Assembly (NCBI RefSeq): GCF_021730445.1
Contig: NZ_JADNRM010000028.1
Coordinates: forward strand, 1 to 33,274
Source of the DNA: Phocaeicola faecalis
Lineage (GTDB): Bacteria; Bacteroidota; Bacteroidia; Bacteroidales; Bacteroidaceae
DNA: 33,274 nt
Direction: 5' to 3'
Positions 15,014-24,168 of the stretch are shown here, piece after piece. The translations under genes and the position numbers were made by a program. The notes under the pieces are model-generated. The model was given only the letters and a program-made list of their open reading frames with translations. It ran no database searches and was not told the origin of the DNA. Numbering within the stretch: the first letter of the stretch is position 1; each line of letters starts with the position of its first letter.

Positions 15014-16249
15014 GTGAATTTCCCCTTTTATATAGCGAAGCGTTACCTTTTCTCTAAGAAGTCGCACAATGCCATCAATGTTATATCAGCTATTTCGGTT
15101 TGCGGAGTAGCTTTGGCTACATTGGCAATGGTATGTACATTGTCTGTATTTAATGGATTTCAGGATGTGGTGGCTACCTTTTTCACTGCTTTTGATCCGG
15201 AATTGAAGATTACGGCAACTGTCGGAAAGGTTTTTGACGGGCAGGATGAGCGTATTCTGGAGTTGAAGAGGTTGCCTGAGGTGGCTGTCTTTTCCGAATC
15301 ATTGGAGGAGAATGCAATGGTTCAGTATAAAGGCCGACAGACTATGACTGTGATAAAAGGGGTGGAAGATAATTTTGACCGGCTGACACCCATAGACAGT
15401 ATCCTTTTTGGACGGGGGGAACTGTTGCTTCATGATGAGGTGGCTGATTATGCTATTCCGGGCATCGAGCTGGTTTCGATACTCGGTACGGGAATCCGTT
15501 TTCTGGATCCGTTGGAAATTTATGCTCCCAAGCGGGGGGCAAAGGTCAATATGGCTAATCCGGCAGCCAGTTTCAACTCGGCTAATTTGTTCTCTAGCGG
15601 GCTGGTGTTTGCTGTGAATCAGCAAAAATATGATGCCTCATATATTCTGACTTCACTACAATTTGCCCGTAGGCTGTTTCAATATGATACGGAGGTGAGT
15701 TCGGTAGAACTAAGATTAAAGCCCGGTATCAATATCGGTAGTGCCAAGAAGAAGATACAGGCGATTTTGGGTGACGGTTTCCGGGTGCAGGATCGGTATG
15801 AACAGCAGGTGGACACGTTTCGCATTATGGAGATAGAGAAACTCATCTCTTATCTGTTCCTGACTTTTATTCTGATGATTGCGTGTTTTAATGTGATAGG
15901 TTCTCTTTCCATGCTTATTATTGATAAGAGGGCGGATGTGGTGACATTGCGCAATTTGGGGGCAAACGATAAACTGATTACACGGATATTTTTGCTTGAA
16001 GGACGTATGATTTCGTTCTTCGGGGCCATCATCGGGGTCGGATTGGGGCTGGCTTTATGCTTTATCCAACAGGAGTTCGGCTTGATTGCATTGGGAGGCG
16101 GCTCAGGAGCTGCCGGAAACTTTGTGGTGGATGCCTATCCGGTCAGTGTCCATGCCTGGGACATTGTATTGGTGTTCCTTACTGTATTGGTGGTAGGCTT
16201 CCTTTCTGTCTGGTATCCTGTGCGTTATCTCAGCCGCCGCCTGTTGTAA
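15014..16249 (+). CDS. LolC/LolE-type (FtsX family) ABC transporter permease
   Basis: The 411-residue protein uses a GTG start at 15014; the translated N-terminus FPFYIAKRYLFSKKSHNAIN is canonical for the family. A first membrane helix (about 22-45) is followed by a large periplasmic domain (about 50-270) and three C-terminal helices (KLISYLFLTFILMIACFNVI and others) forming the FtsX domain. It should release lipoproteins from the inner membrane together with a LolD-type ATPase that is not in the window. Last gene of the aroQ run; it converges on the pyridoxal kinase gene with a 22-nt gap. Confidence 0.9.
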   Translation: MNFPFYIAKRYLFSKKSHNAINVISAISVCGVALATLAMVCTLSVFNGFQDVVATFFTAFDPELKITATVGKVFDGQDERILELKRLPEVAVFSESLEENAMVQYKGRQTMTVIKGVEDNFDRLTPIDSILFGRGELLLHDEVADYAIPGIELVSILGTGIRFLDPLEIYAPKRGAKVNMANPAASFNSANLFSSGLVFAVNQQKYDASYILTSLQFARRLFQYDTEVSSVELRLKPGINIGSAKKKIQAILGDGFRVQDRYEQQVDTFRIMEIEKLISYLFLTFILMIACFNVIGSLSMLIIDKRADVVTLRNLGANDKLITRIFLLEGRMISFFGAIIGVGLGLALCFIQQEFGLIALGGGSGAAGNFVVDAYPVSVHAWDIVLVFLTVLVVGFLSVWYPVRYLSRRLL

Positions 16250-16271
16250 TTGCTTTTTTCTTATTTCTACG

Positions 16272-17144
16272 TTAGATTAGTTCGTAACTGCTGATTTGGA
16301 TAGGCATATCCAGATTATGAAGCACTTTTTCCAATAAGATACCTTCCCGATTGTCATATTCGTAACCGAACGTGGCACGGATGCCTTGCAAAATAAATTG
16401 TGTGGCACGGTCTAACGCAATGGGTAGGCTGTCGCCTTGCATTAAAGAACCGGTAATGACGCTTGTAAATGTATCTCCCGTGCCCGGATAGTGGGCAGGC
16501 AGGTAAGGACAGGTTACTTTCCAATAGCGGTCACTCGAACGATTATAGGCGTATACAGAAGTCTTCCGTGGGTCGCCTTGTACCGGAATACTGGTAATGA
16601 TGACGGTTTCAGGACCTTTGTCCGATAGTTCGTGCAGGTAGGCTTTTAGTTCTTCATCTGAGTTTTCGGCTTTGTAGGGCTTGTCCAGCAGATAGAACAG
16701 CTCGGTCAGGTTGGGGGTAATGACATCGGCCTGAGTGATGAGATGGCGCATTTCGATAATCATCTCCTTGTCGAAGTTGGTATATAGTTTGCCATTGTCA
16801 CCCAATACGGGGTCGATAACGATGAGACTGTCCGGTTGGCGGAAGTCATTAATAAATCCCGATACGATTTGAATCTGTCTGGGCGAGCCCAGATAGCCTG
16901 TATAAATGGCATCAAACTGTACTCCCAACTCTTTCCACTCGCCAATAATCTTGGGCATCTCGTCCGTCAGGTCGAGGAAAGAGAAATGAGGATACTGAGT
17001 GTGGCTGGATAATACTGCCGTGGGAAGCGGACAGACTTGAAAGCCCATCGAAGAGAGGATGGGAATGACGACGGTCAGCGAGACACGCCCTGCACCGGAC
17101 AAATCGTGTACGGCAGCTATTTTCTTTACTTTGTTTGCATACAT
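16272..17144 (-). CDS. pdxY: Pyridoxal/pyridoxamine kinase
   Basis: I start at the ATG at 17144 (MYANKVKKIAAVHDLSGAGR, 290 residues); the longer frame depends on a TTG. Ribokinase-fold motifs are visible: HDLSGAGRVSL at the N-terminus, VIDPVLGDNGKLY, DVITPNLTELFYLLD, and the anion hole/catalytic base segment PAHYPGTGDTFTSVITG. The enzyme phosphorylates pyridoxal, pyridoxine or pyridoxamine in vitamin B6 salvage. It lies 52 nt downstream of murI on the same strand. The pdxY versus pdxK label is uncertain. Confidence 0.9.
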   Translation of the reverse strand: MYANKVKKIAAVHDLSGAGRVSLTVVIPILSSMGFQVCPLPTAVLSSHTQYPHFSFLDLTDEMPKIIGEWKELGVQFDAIYTGYLGSPRQIQIVSGFINDFRQPDSLIVIDPVLGDNGKLYTNFDKEMIIEMRHLITQADVITPNLTELFYLLDKPYKAENSDEELKAYLHELSDKGPETVIITSIPVQGDPRKTSVYAYNRSSDRYWKVTCPYLPAHYPGTGDTFTSVITGSLMQGDSLPIALDRATQFILQGIRATFGYEYDNREGILLEKVLHNLDMPIQISSYELI

Positions 17145-17196
17145 AATCTTTTCATAAATAGGTAATGATGCTATAACAGCCGGAAGGAGCAAAAGG

Positions 17197-18045
17197 TTAT
17201 TCCAAAGTTATACTTTCTACTTCTATATTCTCCTGGCGCAAGAAGATGGAAGCGGATTCTTCAAACTTACCCGGACTCTCGGTCGTCAGAAAACGGCAAC
17301 TGCTGCCTTTGGTGCAACGAGTGTCCATCTCTGTGTGGCGGTCTAGATAACTGCGCAAGCTGTGTGCCACATATTCTCCTTGTGCTACAATTTGTACGTG
17401 GGGAGGGGTAAACTGTTTGATTTTATTTATGAGCAACGGATAATGGGTGCATCCCAAAACGATGGTGTCTATTTGAGGGTCTGCTTCCAGCAGACGGTCG
17501 ATATATTGCTTCACAAAGTAATCTGCGCCGGGAGACCGGAATTCATTGTTTTCAACCAATGGCACCCACATGGGGCAGGCCAGACCGGTCACCGTTATGT
17601 CGGGGAATAGTTTATGCACCTCCAGCGGATAGGATTCGGACTTGATGGTACCGGCGGTGGCAAGTATGCCGATGTGCCGTGTGCGGGTGATGTCTCCTAT
17701 GCATTCGGCGGTAGGCCGTATCACGCCGAGTACGCGGCGGGTAGGGTCGTCTGATTTGGGCAGGTTCATCTGTTGGATTGTGCGGAGCGCTTTGGCTGAT
17801 GCGGTGTTACAAGCCAATATAACCAGTGGGCAACCCAAGTCGAAGAGTTTGTTTACCGCCTGTAGGGTGAACTCATAGACCACTTCGAACGATCGGGTAC
17901 CATAAGGGGTACGCGCATTATCTCCTAAATAGATATAATCGTATTCGGGCATGAATTCCCGGATTTTATTCAGAATAGTCAGTCCGCCGTACCCGGAGTC
18001 AAAGACACCGACAGCACCGGTTGAAAGGGAAGATGGTTGATTCAT
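17197..18045 (-). CDS. murI: Glutamate racemase
   Basis: The 282 residues begin with the glycine-rich GVFDSGYGGLTILNKI. Both catalytic cysteines are present in ILACNTASAKALR (about Cys79) and VLGCTHYPLL (about Cys198). The enzyme makes D-glutamate for peptidoglycan. It is the last envelope gene of the uppS-bamA-skp-skp run, but a terminator-like hairpin (18059-18124) sits between skp and murI, so murI may be expressed by read-through or from its own promoter. Confidence 0.96.
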   Translation of the reverse strand: MNQPSSLSTGAVGVFDSGYGGLTILNKIREFMPEYDYIYLGDNARTPYGTRSFEVVYEFTLQAVNKLFDLGCPLVILACNTASAKALRTIQQMNLPKSDDPTRRVLGVIRPTAECIGDITRTRHIGILATAGTIKSESYPLEVHKLFPDITVTGLACPMWVPLVENNEFRSPGADYFVKQYIDRLLEADPQIDTIVLGCTHYPLLINKIKQFTPPHVQIVAQGEYVAHSLRSYLDRHTEMDTRCTKGSSCRFLTTESPGKFEESASIFLRQENIEVESITLE

Positions 18046-18058
18046 GACAGTGGTCTAT

Positions 18059-18124
18059 AAAAAGGCACGGATTACACGGATTAACACGGTTATGAGAGTC
18101 CGTGAAGTCTGTGTAATCCGTGCC
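18059..18124 (-). repeat. Long palindromic REP-like element with terminator features
   Basis: GGCACGGATTACAC (18064-18077) is perfectly complementary to 18111-18124. Pairing continues inward with G-U pairs and ends in a second stem, CACGG/CCGTG (18085-18089 with 18100-18104). Within the left arm the 9-mer CACGGATTA is tandemly repeated. On the minus strand the stem is followed by five U residues (18059-18063). It could terminate or attenuate transcription after the second skp gene, 14 nt before the murI start. Confidence 0.75.
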
Positions 18125-18141
18125 CAAAGGGGTTATCTTAA

Positions 18142-18645
18142 TTATTTAAGTCCTAATTTACCTTTAACTATCGGAGTAACGTCTGTAGACAATGACTCGT
18201 TTACAAAAGGAATATCAGTTCTGTTCAGGTCGAAGATATAAACATATCCACCTTCTTGTCCGACTGCTTTGATGGCATCATCTATCTTCTTATAGATAGG
18301 TTCCATCATTTCGGCGTATGCTTTCTGCAACTGTTGTTGAGCGTCAGCTTGAAATTGCATACCTTTTTCGTTCAGTTCCTGCAATTCTTTCTGGCGTCTT
18401 TCCTGAATATTCTTAGGCAAGTTAGCCTGTTCTTGTTGGTACTCAGTGAATTTCTTAGTCAATTCATCTGAAGCACGTTTCATTTCATCTTCGTATTGTT
18501 TTTGCTGAGCCTGAATGTCAGTCTGAGCTTTGGTGTATTCCGGCATTACAGTGAGAATCTCTGCAAATTTAACATGACCGAATTTTTGGGCAAATACGCT
18601 CATTGGAGCGATAAGTAAAAGTAATAAAGCAATTTTCTTCAACAT
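18142..18645 (-). CDS. OmpH/Skp-family periplasmic chaperone (second copy)
   Basis: The 167 residues carry a signal peptide ending MSVFAQ and then KFGHVKFAEILTVMPEY, the start of the small beta core. A long charged coiled-coil (about 40-120, rich in Gln, Lys and Glu) forms the tentacles, and the chain returns to the core with GGYVYIFDLNR. Skp proteins hold unfolded outer-membrane proteins for delivery to BamA, encoded just upstream. The two Skp-like genes are diverged paralogues rather than a recent duplication. Spacing from the first copy is 56 nt. Confidence 0.92.
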   Translation of the reverse strand: MLKKIALLLLLIAPMSVFAQKFGHVKFAEILTVMPEYTKAQTDIQAQQKQYEDEMKRASDELTKKFTEYQQEQANLPKNIQERRQKELQELNEKGMQFQADAQQQLQKAYAEMMEPIYKKIDDAIKAVGQEGGYVYIFDLNRTDIPFVNESLSTDVTPIVKGKLGLK

Positions 18646-18701
18646 AGTTCTATTTTTTATTAGTTATTGCAAATTTGATTATCAGGTGCAAATGTATGAA
18701 A

Positions 18702-19217
18702 TTAATTTGAATATCCTAGTTTTGAAAGCACTTCATTGCTGATATCAATACGCGGAGATGCAAAAATAATACTTTGGGCAGATGAACGGTCGACTACTGC
18801 ATCGTATCCGTTTTGTTGGGCTATTTGCTTCACTGCCTCATATATTTTGTCCTGAATAGGGTTAATCAGCGCTTGTTGTTTTTTAGCCATTTCTCCTTCC
18901 GGACCAAAGTATTTTTTTCTCAGCTCTGCAGCTTCTTTTTCTTTAGCTATAATCGCTTCCTCCTTCTGAGATTTCTGTACAGCCGACAGTGAAGAGGCTG
19001 CTTTCTGATACTCCTTATACAGTGCTTCGGCTTCTTTAGCTTTAGCTTCTACTTCAGCCTGATATTGTTGGGAAGCCTGATTCAATTGGTTATTTGCCTG
19101 TTCGTATGCAGGGATATTTTTTAGAATATACTCCATATCAATCAAAGCAAATTTTTGCGCGCTGGCTGTGAATGCACAAGCCACAAATAATAGAGATAAT
19201 AGAATAGCCTTTTTCAT
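18702..19217 (-). CDS. OmpH/Skp-family periplasmic chaperone (first copy)
   Basis: The ATG at 19217 (MKKAILLSLLFVACAFTASA) is preferred to a GTG two codons upstream. The mature chain begins QKFALIDMEYILKNIPAYEQ, then an alanine/lysine/glutamate coiled coil (about 40-120), and ends with NGYDAVVDRSSAQSIIFASP, the conserved C-terminal core strand. It is 16-22 nt downstream of bamA, so both are translated from one message: the chaperone hands nascent barrels to the assembly machine. It differs from the second copy mainly in the coiled-coil sequence. Confidence 0.93.
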   Translation of the reverse strand: MKKAILLSLLFVACAFTASAQKFALIDMEYILKNIPAYEQANNQLNQASQQYQAEVEAKAKEAEALYKEYQKAASSLSAVQKSQKEEAIIAKEKEAAELRKKYFGPEGEMAKKQQALINPIQDKIYEAVKQIAQQNGYDAVVDRSSAQSIIFASPRIDISNEVLSKLGYSN

Positions 19218-19239
19218 AATCACTTCGTTTTATGGGTTG

Positions 19240-21885
19240 TTAAAACTCTTGTCCTAAGATAAAGTGGAACTGACTGCCACCATATTGGCTGCTACCGTTA
19301 ATCTTATCGAAACCGTATGCCCAGTCGATACCCATCATACCAATCATCGGTAAGAAGATGCGGACACCGACACCGGCCGAACGCTTCAAACTGAATGGGT
19401 TGAATTTGCCGACTTCCGTCCAAGCATTACCGCCTTCAACAAATCCTAATGCATAGATACTTGTTGAGTTTTCCAACATCAATGGATATCTCAACTCAGC
19501 ACCTAAACGTACATAGGCGTAACCCTCGCTACCATAAGGTGTCAAAGCACCGTTTTCATAACCACGCAATGCTATGGTTTCTGAAGCGTAACTTGTACTG
19601 TATCCGGTCATACCGTCACCACCCATATAGAATGTTTCAAACGGCGACTTCTTGTATTTGTTATAGTGACCCAACAGACCGAACTCTGCACGTGTCATGA
19701 TAACCGGACATTTTGAGGCGCCTGTCAATGCTGTATACGTCTTGGCTTTGAATTTCCATTTATGGTATTCAATCCAGTTGAACATACTTGCAGCTTCATC
19801 ATAGTCATCTTTTCCGTAAGTAGAATAATCCTTGTTGCTGAACAATGAGTACGGTGGGGTCAGTTGTACCGATGCCGAGAACTCAGAACCGCGACGCGGG
19901 AATATCGGATTATCCGTAGAGTTACGTGCCAAGGTGAATCCCAAACTCAGGTTGTTGCAACTACCTGTAGACATATATTCGCCATTGTTCAGCTTGATGT
20001 ACAAGTAACTCCAGTCTTTCAAGATGAAACGCTGGTAAGACAATTCTGCGGTCAGTGTAAAATAGTCATCCGGCCATCTCAAGCGTTTACCCCAACCGAT
20101 AGAAGCTCCATACATCTGGATAGACTTATCCGGGTCATAATATGACTCATAGTTATTGCCATAACTTCCTCCATAATAATTATTCATACCATACATGTAG
20201 TTATAATAGTTATTCATGTAGGCGGAGTTATAATAGTTGCTGCTGATATCAGTCTGAATGGAGTAGAACGCCGAAACAGAGAATGAATTAGGACGTTTGC
20301 CTCCAAACCACGGATCGAAGAACGATACGCTGTATGACTGATAGTAGCTACCGTTAGTCTGTCCGCTGATGGTCAATGTCTGTCCGTCACCTTGAGGCAG
20401 GAATCCACGGTAATTATCACTCTTATTGAACAAGTTGGCCATAGAGAAGTTCGTAAACTTCAGACTTAATTTACCGATAACACCAGTTTGCCCCCATCCG
20501 GCAGAGAATTCCACCTGGTCATTGGCTTTCGATTCCAAGTTCCAGTTGATATCAACCGTACCGTTAGCCATATCCGGTTGAACATCCGGTTGAATGTTTT
20601 CAGGGTTGAAGTGTCCCATCTGGGCAATTTCACGATATGAACGTTCCAAAGCTTCTTTGCTGAACAAATCACCCGGGCGTGTTCTTAATTCACGGCGCAC
20701 TACATTTTCGTATAGACGGTCGTTACCATTGATACGCACTTTGTTGATACTTGCCTGTGGACCTTCCTGAATACGCATTTCGAGGTCGATAGAGTCCCCG
20801 TCGATATTCACTTCTACCGGGTCAAGGTTGTAGAACACATAACCGCGGTTATAATAGTTATTACCGATAGCATCTTCATCTCCGCTCAAACGCTCGTTCA
20901 TGAGCTTTTGGTTGTATACATCTCCTCTCTTCATGCGGAATTGTTCATCCAGCATATCAGCCGGGAAGACGGTATTGCCTACCCATGTGACGTTTCGTAG
21001 ATAATATTTGTCACCTTCTTCGATACGCATATATACATCTACGGTACGGTCGTCATAAGGAGTCACGCTGTCTACTACGATTTGGGCATCGCGATAACCC
21101 AACTCATTATACTTATCAATAATCTTTTGTTTGTCTTCTTCGTATTTCTCTTCGATGAATTTCTTTGAACGGAAGATATTGGCAAGCTTATTCTTTTCGT
21201 TTGTCTTCTTCATTACTCGTTTCAACTTCTTGTCGGTCAAAACGGTATTTCCGTCGATGGTAATCTGGTGTACTTTTACCTTTTCTTTCTTGTCAATCAT
21301 CACATCTACGTCCACCTGCTCTTTGTTGTCGGCAAGGTCACGTTCGATAATTGTCACTTCGGCGTTTTTGAAACCCTTCTCGTCAAAGTGCTTTTTGATA
21401 AGGATTTTTGCACGGTCAATCAGGTTAGGGGTAATCTGACTACCCTTTACCAAGCCCAATTTTGCTTCAAGGTCTTCTCTTTCGCTCTTCTTCACACCAT
21501 GGTAACGGATATCGGCGATACGCGGACGTTGTGTCAAGAGTATCTTCAGGTAGATTTTATTGCCTACAATCTTTTCAGCCAATATCTGTACGTCAGAGAA
21601 CAGACCATGTTTCCAATAACGTTTTACGGCTGAGGTGATATCATCGCCAGGAACGGTAATTACCTGTCCTACCGATAGTCCTGACAGACCTATCAGCACA
21701 TAGTCTTCATAGTTCTTTACCCCTTCGACTTTGATTCCGCCGATTTCATATTTCTTGGGAGTTCCAGAGTAAAGTATTACCGGATTGTCGTTTTCTTGAA
21801 CATTTGCTTCTTGAGCGTAGCTACTGACTGAGAAACAAAACAGACATGTAAGCGTTAATAGTATGAGTGAAATACGATATAGCAT
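19240..21885 (-). CDS. bamA: Outer-membrane protein assembly factor BamA
   Basis: The 881 residues have a signal peptide (ending SSYAQ), consecutive POTRA domains (about 45-440; for example IKVEGVKNYEDYVLIGLSGL and VHQITIDGNTVLTDKKLKRV), and a C-terminal Omp85 beta-barrel. The barrel holds the lid-loop motif LRGYENG (the VRGF equivalent) and ends FHFILGQEF with a terminal aromatic. BamA folds and inserts outer-membrane proteins. Between about residues 543 and 582 lies a low-complexity Asn/Tyr/Gly/Ser-rich stretch, which from its place in the barrel is likely an extracellular loop. It is 11 nt downstream of uppS and just upstream of two skp genes. Confidence 0.96.
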   Translation of the reverse strand: MLYRISLILLTLTCLFCFSVSSYAQEANVQENDNPVILYSGTPKKYEIGGIKVEGVKNYEDYVLIGLSGLSVGQVITVPGDDITSAVKRYWKHGLFSDVQILAEKIVGNKIYLKILLTQRPRIADIRYHGVKKSEREDLEAKLGLVKGSQITPNLIDRAKILIKKHFDEKGFKNAEVTIIERDLADNKEQVDVDVMIDKKEKVKVHQITIDGNTVLTDKKLKRVMKKTNEKNKLANIFRSKKFIEEKYEEDKQKIIDKYNELGYRDAQIVVDSVTPYDDRTVDVYMRIEEGDKYYLRNVTWVGNTVFPADMLDEQFRMKRGDVYNQKLMNERLSGDEDAIGNNYYNRGYVFYNLDPVEVNIDGDSIDLEMRIQEGPQASINKVRINGNDRLYENVVRRELRTRPGDLFSKEALERSYREIAQMGHFNPENIQPDVQPDMANGTVDINWNLESKANDQVEFSAGWGQTGVIGKLSLKFTNFSMANLFNKSDNYRGFLPQGDGQTLTISGQTNGSYYQSYSVSFFDPWFGGKRPNSFSVSAFYSIQTDISSNYYNSAYMNNYYNYMYGMNNYYGGSYGNNYESYYDPDKSIQMYGASIGWGKRLRWPDDYFTLTAELSYQRFILKDWSYLYIKLNNGEYMSTGSCNNLSLGFTLARNSTDNPIFPRRGSEFSASVQLTPPYSLFSNKDYSTYGKDDYDEAASMFNWIEYHKWKFKAKTYTALTGASKCPVIMTRAEFGLLGHYNKYKKSPFETFYMGGDGMTGYSTSYASETIALRGYENGALTPYGSEGYAYVRLGAELRYPLMLENSTSIYALGFVEGGNAWTEVGKFNPFSLKRSAGVGVRIFLPMIGMMGIDWAYGFDKINGSSQYGGSQFHFILGQEF

Positions 21886-21896
21886 TTTATATAACT

Positions 21897-22628
21897 TTAT
21901 ATTTGTTCACTGGTTTTGCCGAAACGGCGTTCTCTCTGTTGATAATCACAAATGGCTTTGCAGAACTCTTCTTCGCGGAAATCCGGCCAAAAAGTATCGC
22001 AAAAATATAACTCGGAATAAGCGCATTGCCATAGCAGGTAGTTGCTGAGACGAACTTCACCTCCGGTACGGATTAATAAGTCTGGGTCGGGCATGAAGTG
22101 GGTACTCAGGTGCGCACTTATTACTTTGTCGTCTATGTTTTCAATAGCCAGTCTGCCGTCTTGCACTTCTGTGGCTATTTGTTTCATGGCTTCGGTCAAC
22201 TCCCATTTGGAAGAATAGCTCAAGGCCAGAACCAAACACATTCCGGTATTGACGGAAGTTCGCTCGATGCATTGGTTCAGTCGTTCCAAGACCTCTGCCG
22301 GTAGTTTCTGGGTGTCACCGATGATGCGGAAGCTGATATTGTTCTTCATAAAGGTTTCCTCTTCGATAGAGTCCATGAGAAGGCTCATCAGTGCAGCCAC
22401 TTCATCGACGGGACGATTCCAGTTTTCAGTAGAGAAGGTGTATAGTGTCAGGTATTTGACTCCCAAGCGGGCCGCTTCTTCAGCAATGATGTGCACAGTC
22501 TCGGCACCGGCCTGATGGCCGAAGCTTCGTTTTTGCCCACGTTGCTTGGCCCATCTTCCATTGCCATCCATGATGATGGCTACGTGGGCCGGTACACGGC
22601 TCTTGTCTATTTGCTCTCTATATAGCAT
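21897..22628 (-). CDS. uppS: Undecaprenyl diphosphate synthase (cis-prenyltransferase)
   Basis: The 243 residues contain the signature [15 protein letters not shown] with the catalytic Asp, plus [21 protein letters not shown] and the C-terminal [19 protein letters not shown]. The enzyme adds eight isopentenyl units to farnesyl diphosphate to make the C55 carrier lipid for peptidoglycan and surface polysaccharides. It sits between a DUF6242-like gene (14-nt gap) and bamA (11-nt gap). Confidence 0.96.
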   Translation of the reverse strand: MLYREQIDKSRVPAHVAIIMDGNGRWAKQRGQKRSFGHQAGAETVHIIAEEAARLGVKYLTLYTFSTENWNRPVDEVAALMSLLMDSIEEETFMKNNISFRIIGDTQKLPAEVLERLNQCIERTSVNTGMCLVLALSYSSKWELTEAMKQIATEVQDGRLAIENIDDKVISAHLSTHFMPDPDLLIRTGGEVRLSNYLLWQCAYSELYFCDTFWPDFREEEFCKAICDYQQRERRFGKTSEQI

Positions 22629-22642
22629 GTCGCGTTCTGGTT

Positions 22643-24055
22643 TTATATACTTTTTTTAAAGCCTAATTTGTTGATTCTGCCTCGCCATACCTGACCGGAA
22701 TTACTCCACATAATCCACAGGTAGTCATTCTTGTCGATTACATAAGAATAGTTGCCGTCGGCTTGCTTGTATAAGTTGGTAAATTCTTCGGGGAAGAATA
22801 CATATCTTTTCACTTGCTTCCAAGTAATGCCATTGTTCACCGATTCATAGAATGCGCTGAAGGGTGCAAGGTTGGAACCATTTTTCTTGCCGGGACCGCC
22901 AAATGCATATAATTGGTTATTATAATGTATCATGGCGATATTGGCCAATTTGGGACAGAAGTCCAGATTATCTTTTTCCGGTGGATAGTCGCCCCATGTG
23001 TTTTCTGTGCTTAACTGGCCCCATACTACCGAAGTCGTATCGGTAGCAATCGGGTTTTCTCCCAAAACCAACATACGGTCTATTGAGCTGTTGGTATTCA
23101 GAGGGTAAGAAACGAATGACAGGCTGGTTTCAGGAAAACCGTAAGGAACACTTTTCTGTTCTGTCCATTCTGTTCCGTTATGGGTTTCGACAAACACATT
23201 ATTAGTATTGATTGCTATCAATTTATTGTTCTTTTCCGGATTGTTTTGGGAATAGATGTTTGAAACCAACATCTTCAAAGCGGGTGCTGATTCTATTTTG
23301 CTCCAATCAGTACCATTTCCCGACTGGTACAATTGATTTTCTGCAATAATGTATAAATGGTCTCCCCATGCCATGGCAGTGGAATAGTCAGCTTTCTCTC
23401 CGAACGGCAACGGTTGCAAGCTACTCCAACTATGGCCGTCGGTGATGCTTGTTGTCGTTACGGCAACTTGTTCTTCGCCCTGACGGACCGCAAATACATA
23501 AATCTTATCGTTGAAATAAACGGCCTTTTGTGCCTGAATAGCACTACCGTTGAAGTCACTGCTTAAATTAGACCATACCAATGAATCGGGTTCCTGCTTA
23601 TGGACATTGATTTCAGCTGTATAGACTGCACCATATTCCATGCTTTGCGCCAATACCTTAAACTTGACAGGACTTTCAAAATTCAAAGAGTCGCTGGATG
23701 TCCACAAAGAATCCTTATCGGCTACAATCAGAATATAAGGAGTGTCCGCAGTGATTTCCACCACTACCTTGCTGACATTGGTACCTACCGGAAGTGAGTC
23801 GGCATTATAGATACGTCTTTCTATCTGGTCAATGATAAAAGGATAATCCGAGCCTTCCACGATGGCTGTCAGTGTTGTGTCTTTCCCGTTAACTGTAGCG
23901 GTGTATTTGGTCTCTATGTTATCTTTAATCGAGAAAGCAGTAATACTGGCTTCCGAGCTTGGAGTCACTTCGTTATCGTCATCGTTCAAACATGATGTAA
24001 TCATAAAAGCGGCCATAAGCAGCCCTGTGATAACTGTCAAAAACTTTATTTTCAT
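22643..24055 (-). CDS. DUF6242-like beta-propeller lipoprotein
   Basis: I use the ATG at 24055 ([22 protein letters not shown], 470 residues); the longer frame lacks an ATG. Lipidation is expected at Cys22 (MITSC), followed by an acidic LNDDDNE linker. An Ig-like N-terminal domain (about 35-150) precedes a region with repeated W-S-S-L and 'dG-x-x-W' blades ([36 protein letters not shown]), as in six- or seven-bladed sialidase-like propellers. Catalytic residues of a real sialidase are not evident. The family is common in Bacteroides as an outer-surface lipoprotein of unknown role. Placed 14 nt upstream of uppS, it may lead the envelope operon. Confidence 0.78.
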   Translation of the reverse strand: MKIKFLTVITGLLMAAFMITSCLNDDDNEVTPSSEASITAFSIKDNIETKYTATVNGKDTTLTAIVEGSDYPFIIDQIERRIYNADSLPVGTNVSKVVVEITADTPYILIVADKDSLWTSSDSLNFESPVKFKVLAQSMEYGAVYTAEINVHKQEPDSLVWSNLSSDFNGSAIQAQKAVYFNDKIYVFAVRQGEEQVAVTTTSITDGHSWSSLQPLPFGEKADYSTAMAWGDHLYIIAENQLYQSGNGTDWSKIESAPALKMLVSNIYSQNNPEKNNKLIAINTNNVFVETHNGTEWTEQKSVPYGFPETSLSFVSYPLNTNSSIDRMLVLGENPIATDTTSVVWGQLSTENTWGDYPPEKDNLDFCPKLANIAMIHYNNQLYAFGGPGKKNGSNLAPFSAFYESVNNGITWKQVKRYVFFPEEFTNLYKQADGNYSYVIDKNDYLWIMWSNSGQVWRGRINKLGFKKSI

Positions 24056-24084
24056 TTGCAAATGAGTCTTTTTGTTACAAGTCG

Positions 24085-24092
24085 CAAAAGTA
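24085..24092 (-). promoter_or_regulatory. -7 element for the DUF6242-like gene / uppS-bamA operon
   Basis: The minus strand reads TACTTTTG followed by C, a perfect TAnnTTTG, 29 nt upstream of the ATG at 24055. It supports the shorter start and could drive the whole downstream envelope cluster. The -33 TTTG is not clear. Confidence 0.5.
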
Positions 24093-24168
24093 GGAAGATT
24101 TTTTTCTATATAGAAGTTTTGGAACAAGTTTTATATTAATTTATAGATAAACTTCCGCTTTTTATCTG

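Noticed and set aside
22643..24055. Sialidase
   Set aside because: Propeller-like blades are present but no sialidase arginine triad or Asp-box series could be made out; a non-enzymatic DUF6242-like lipoprotein is a better description.
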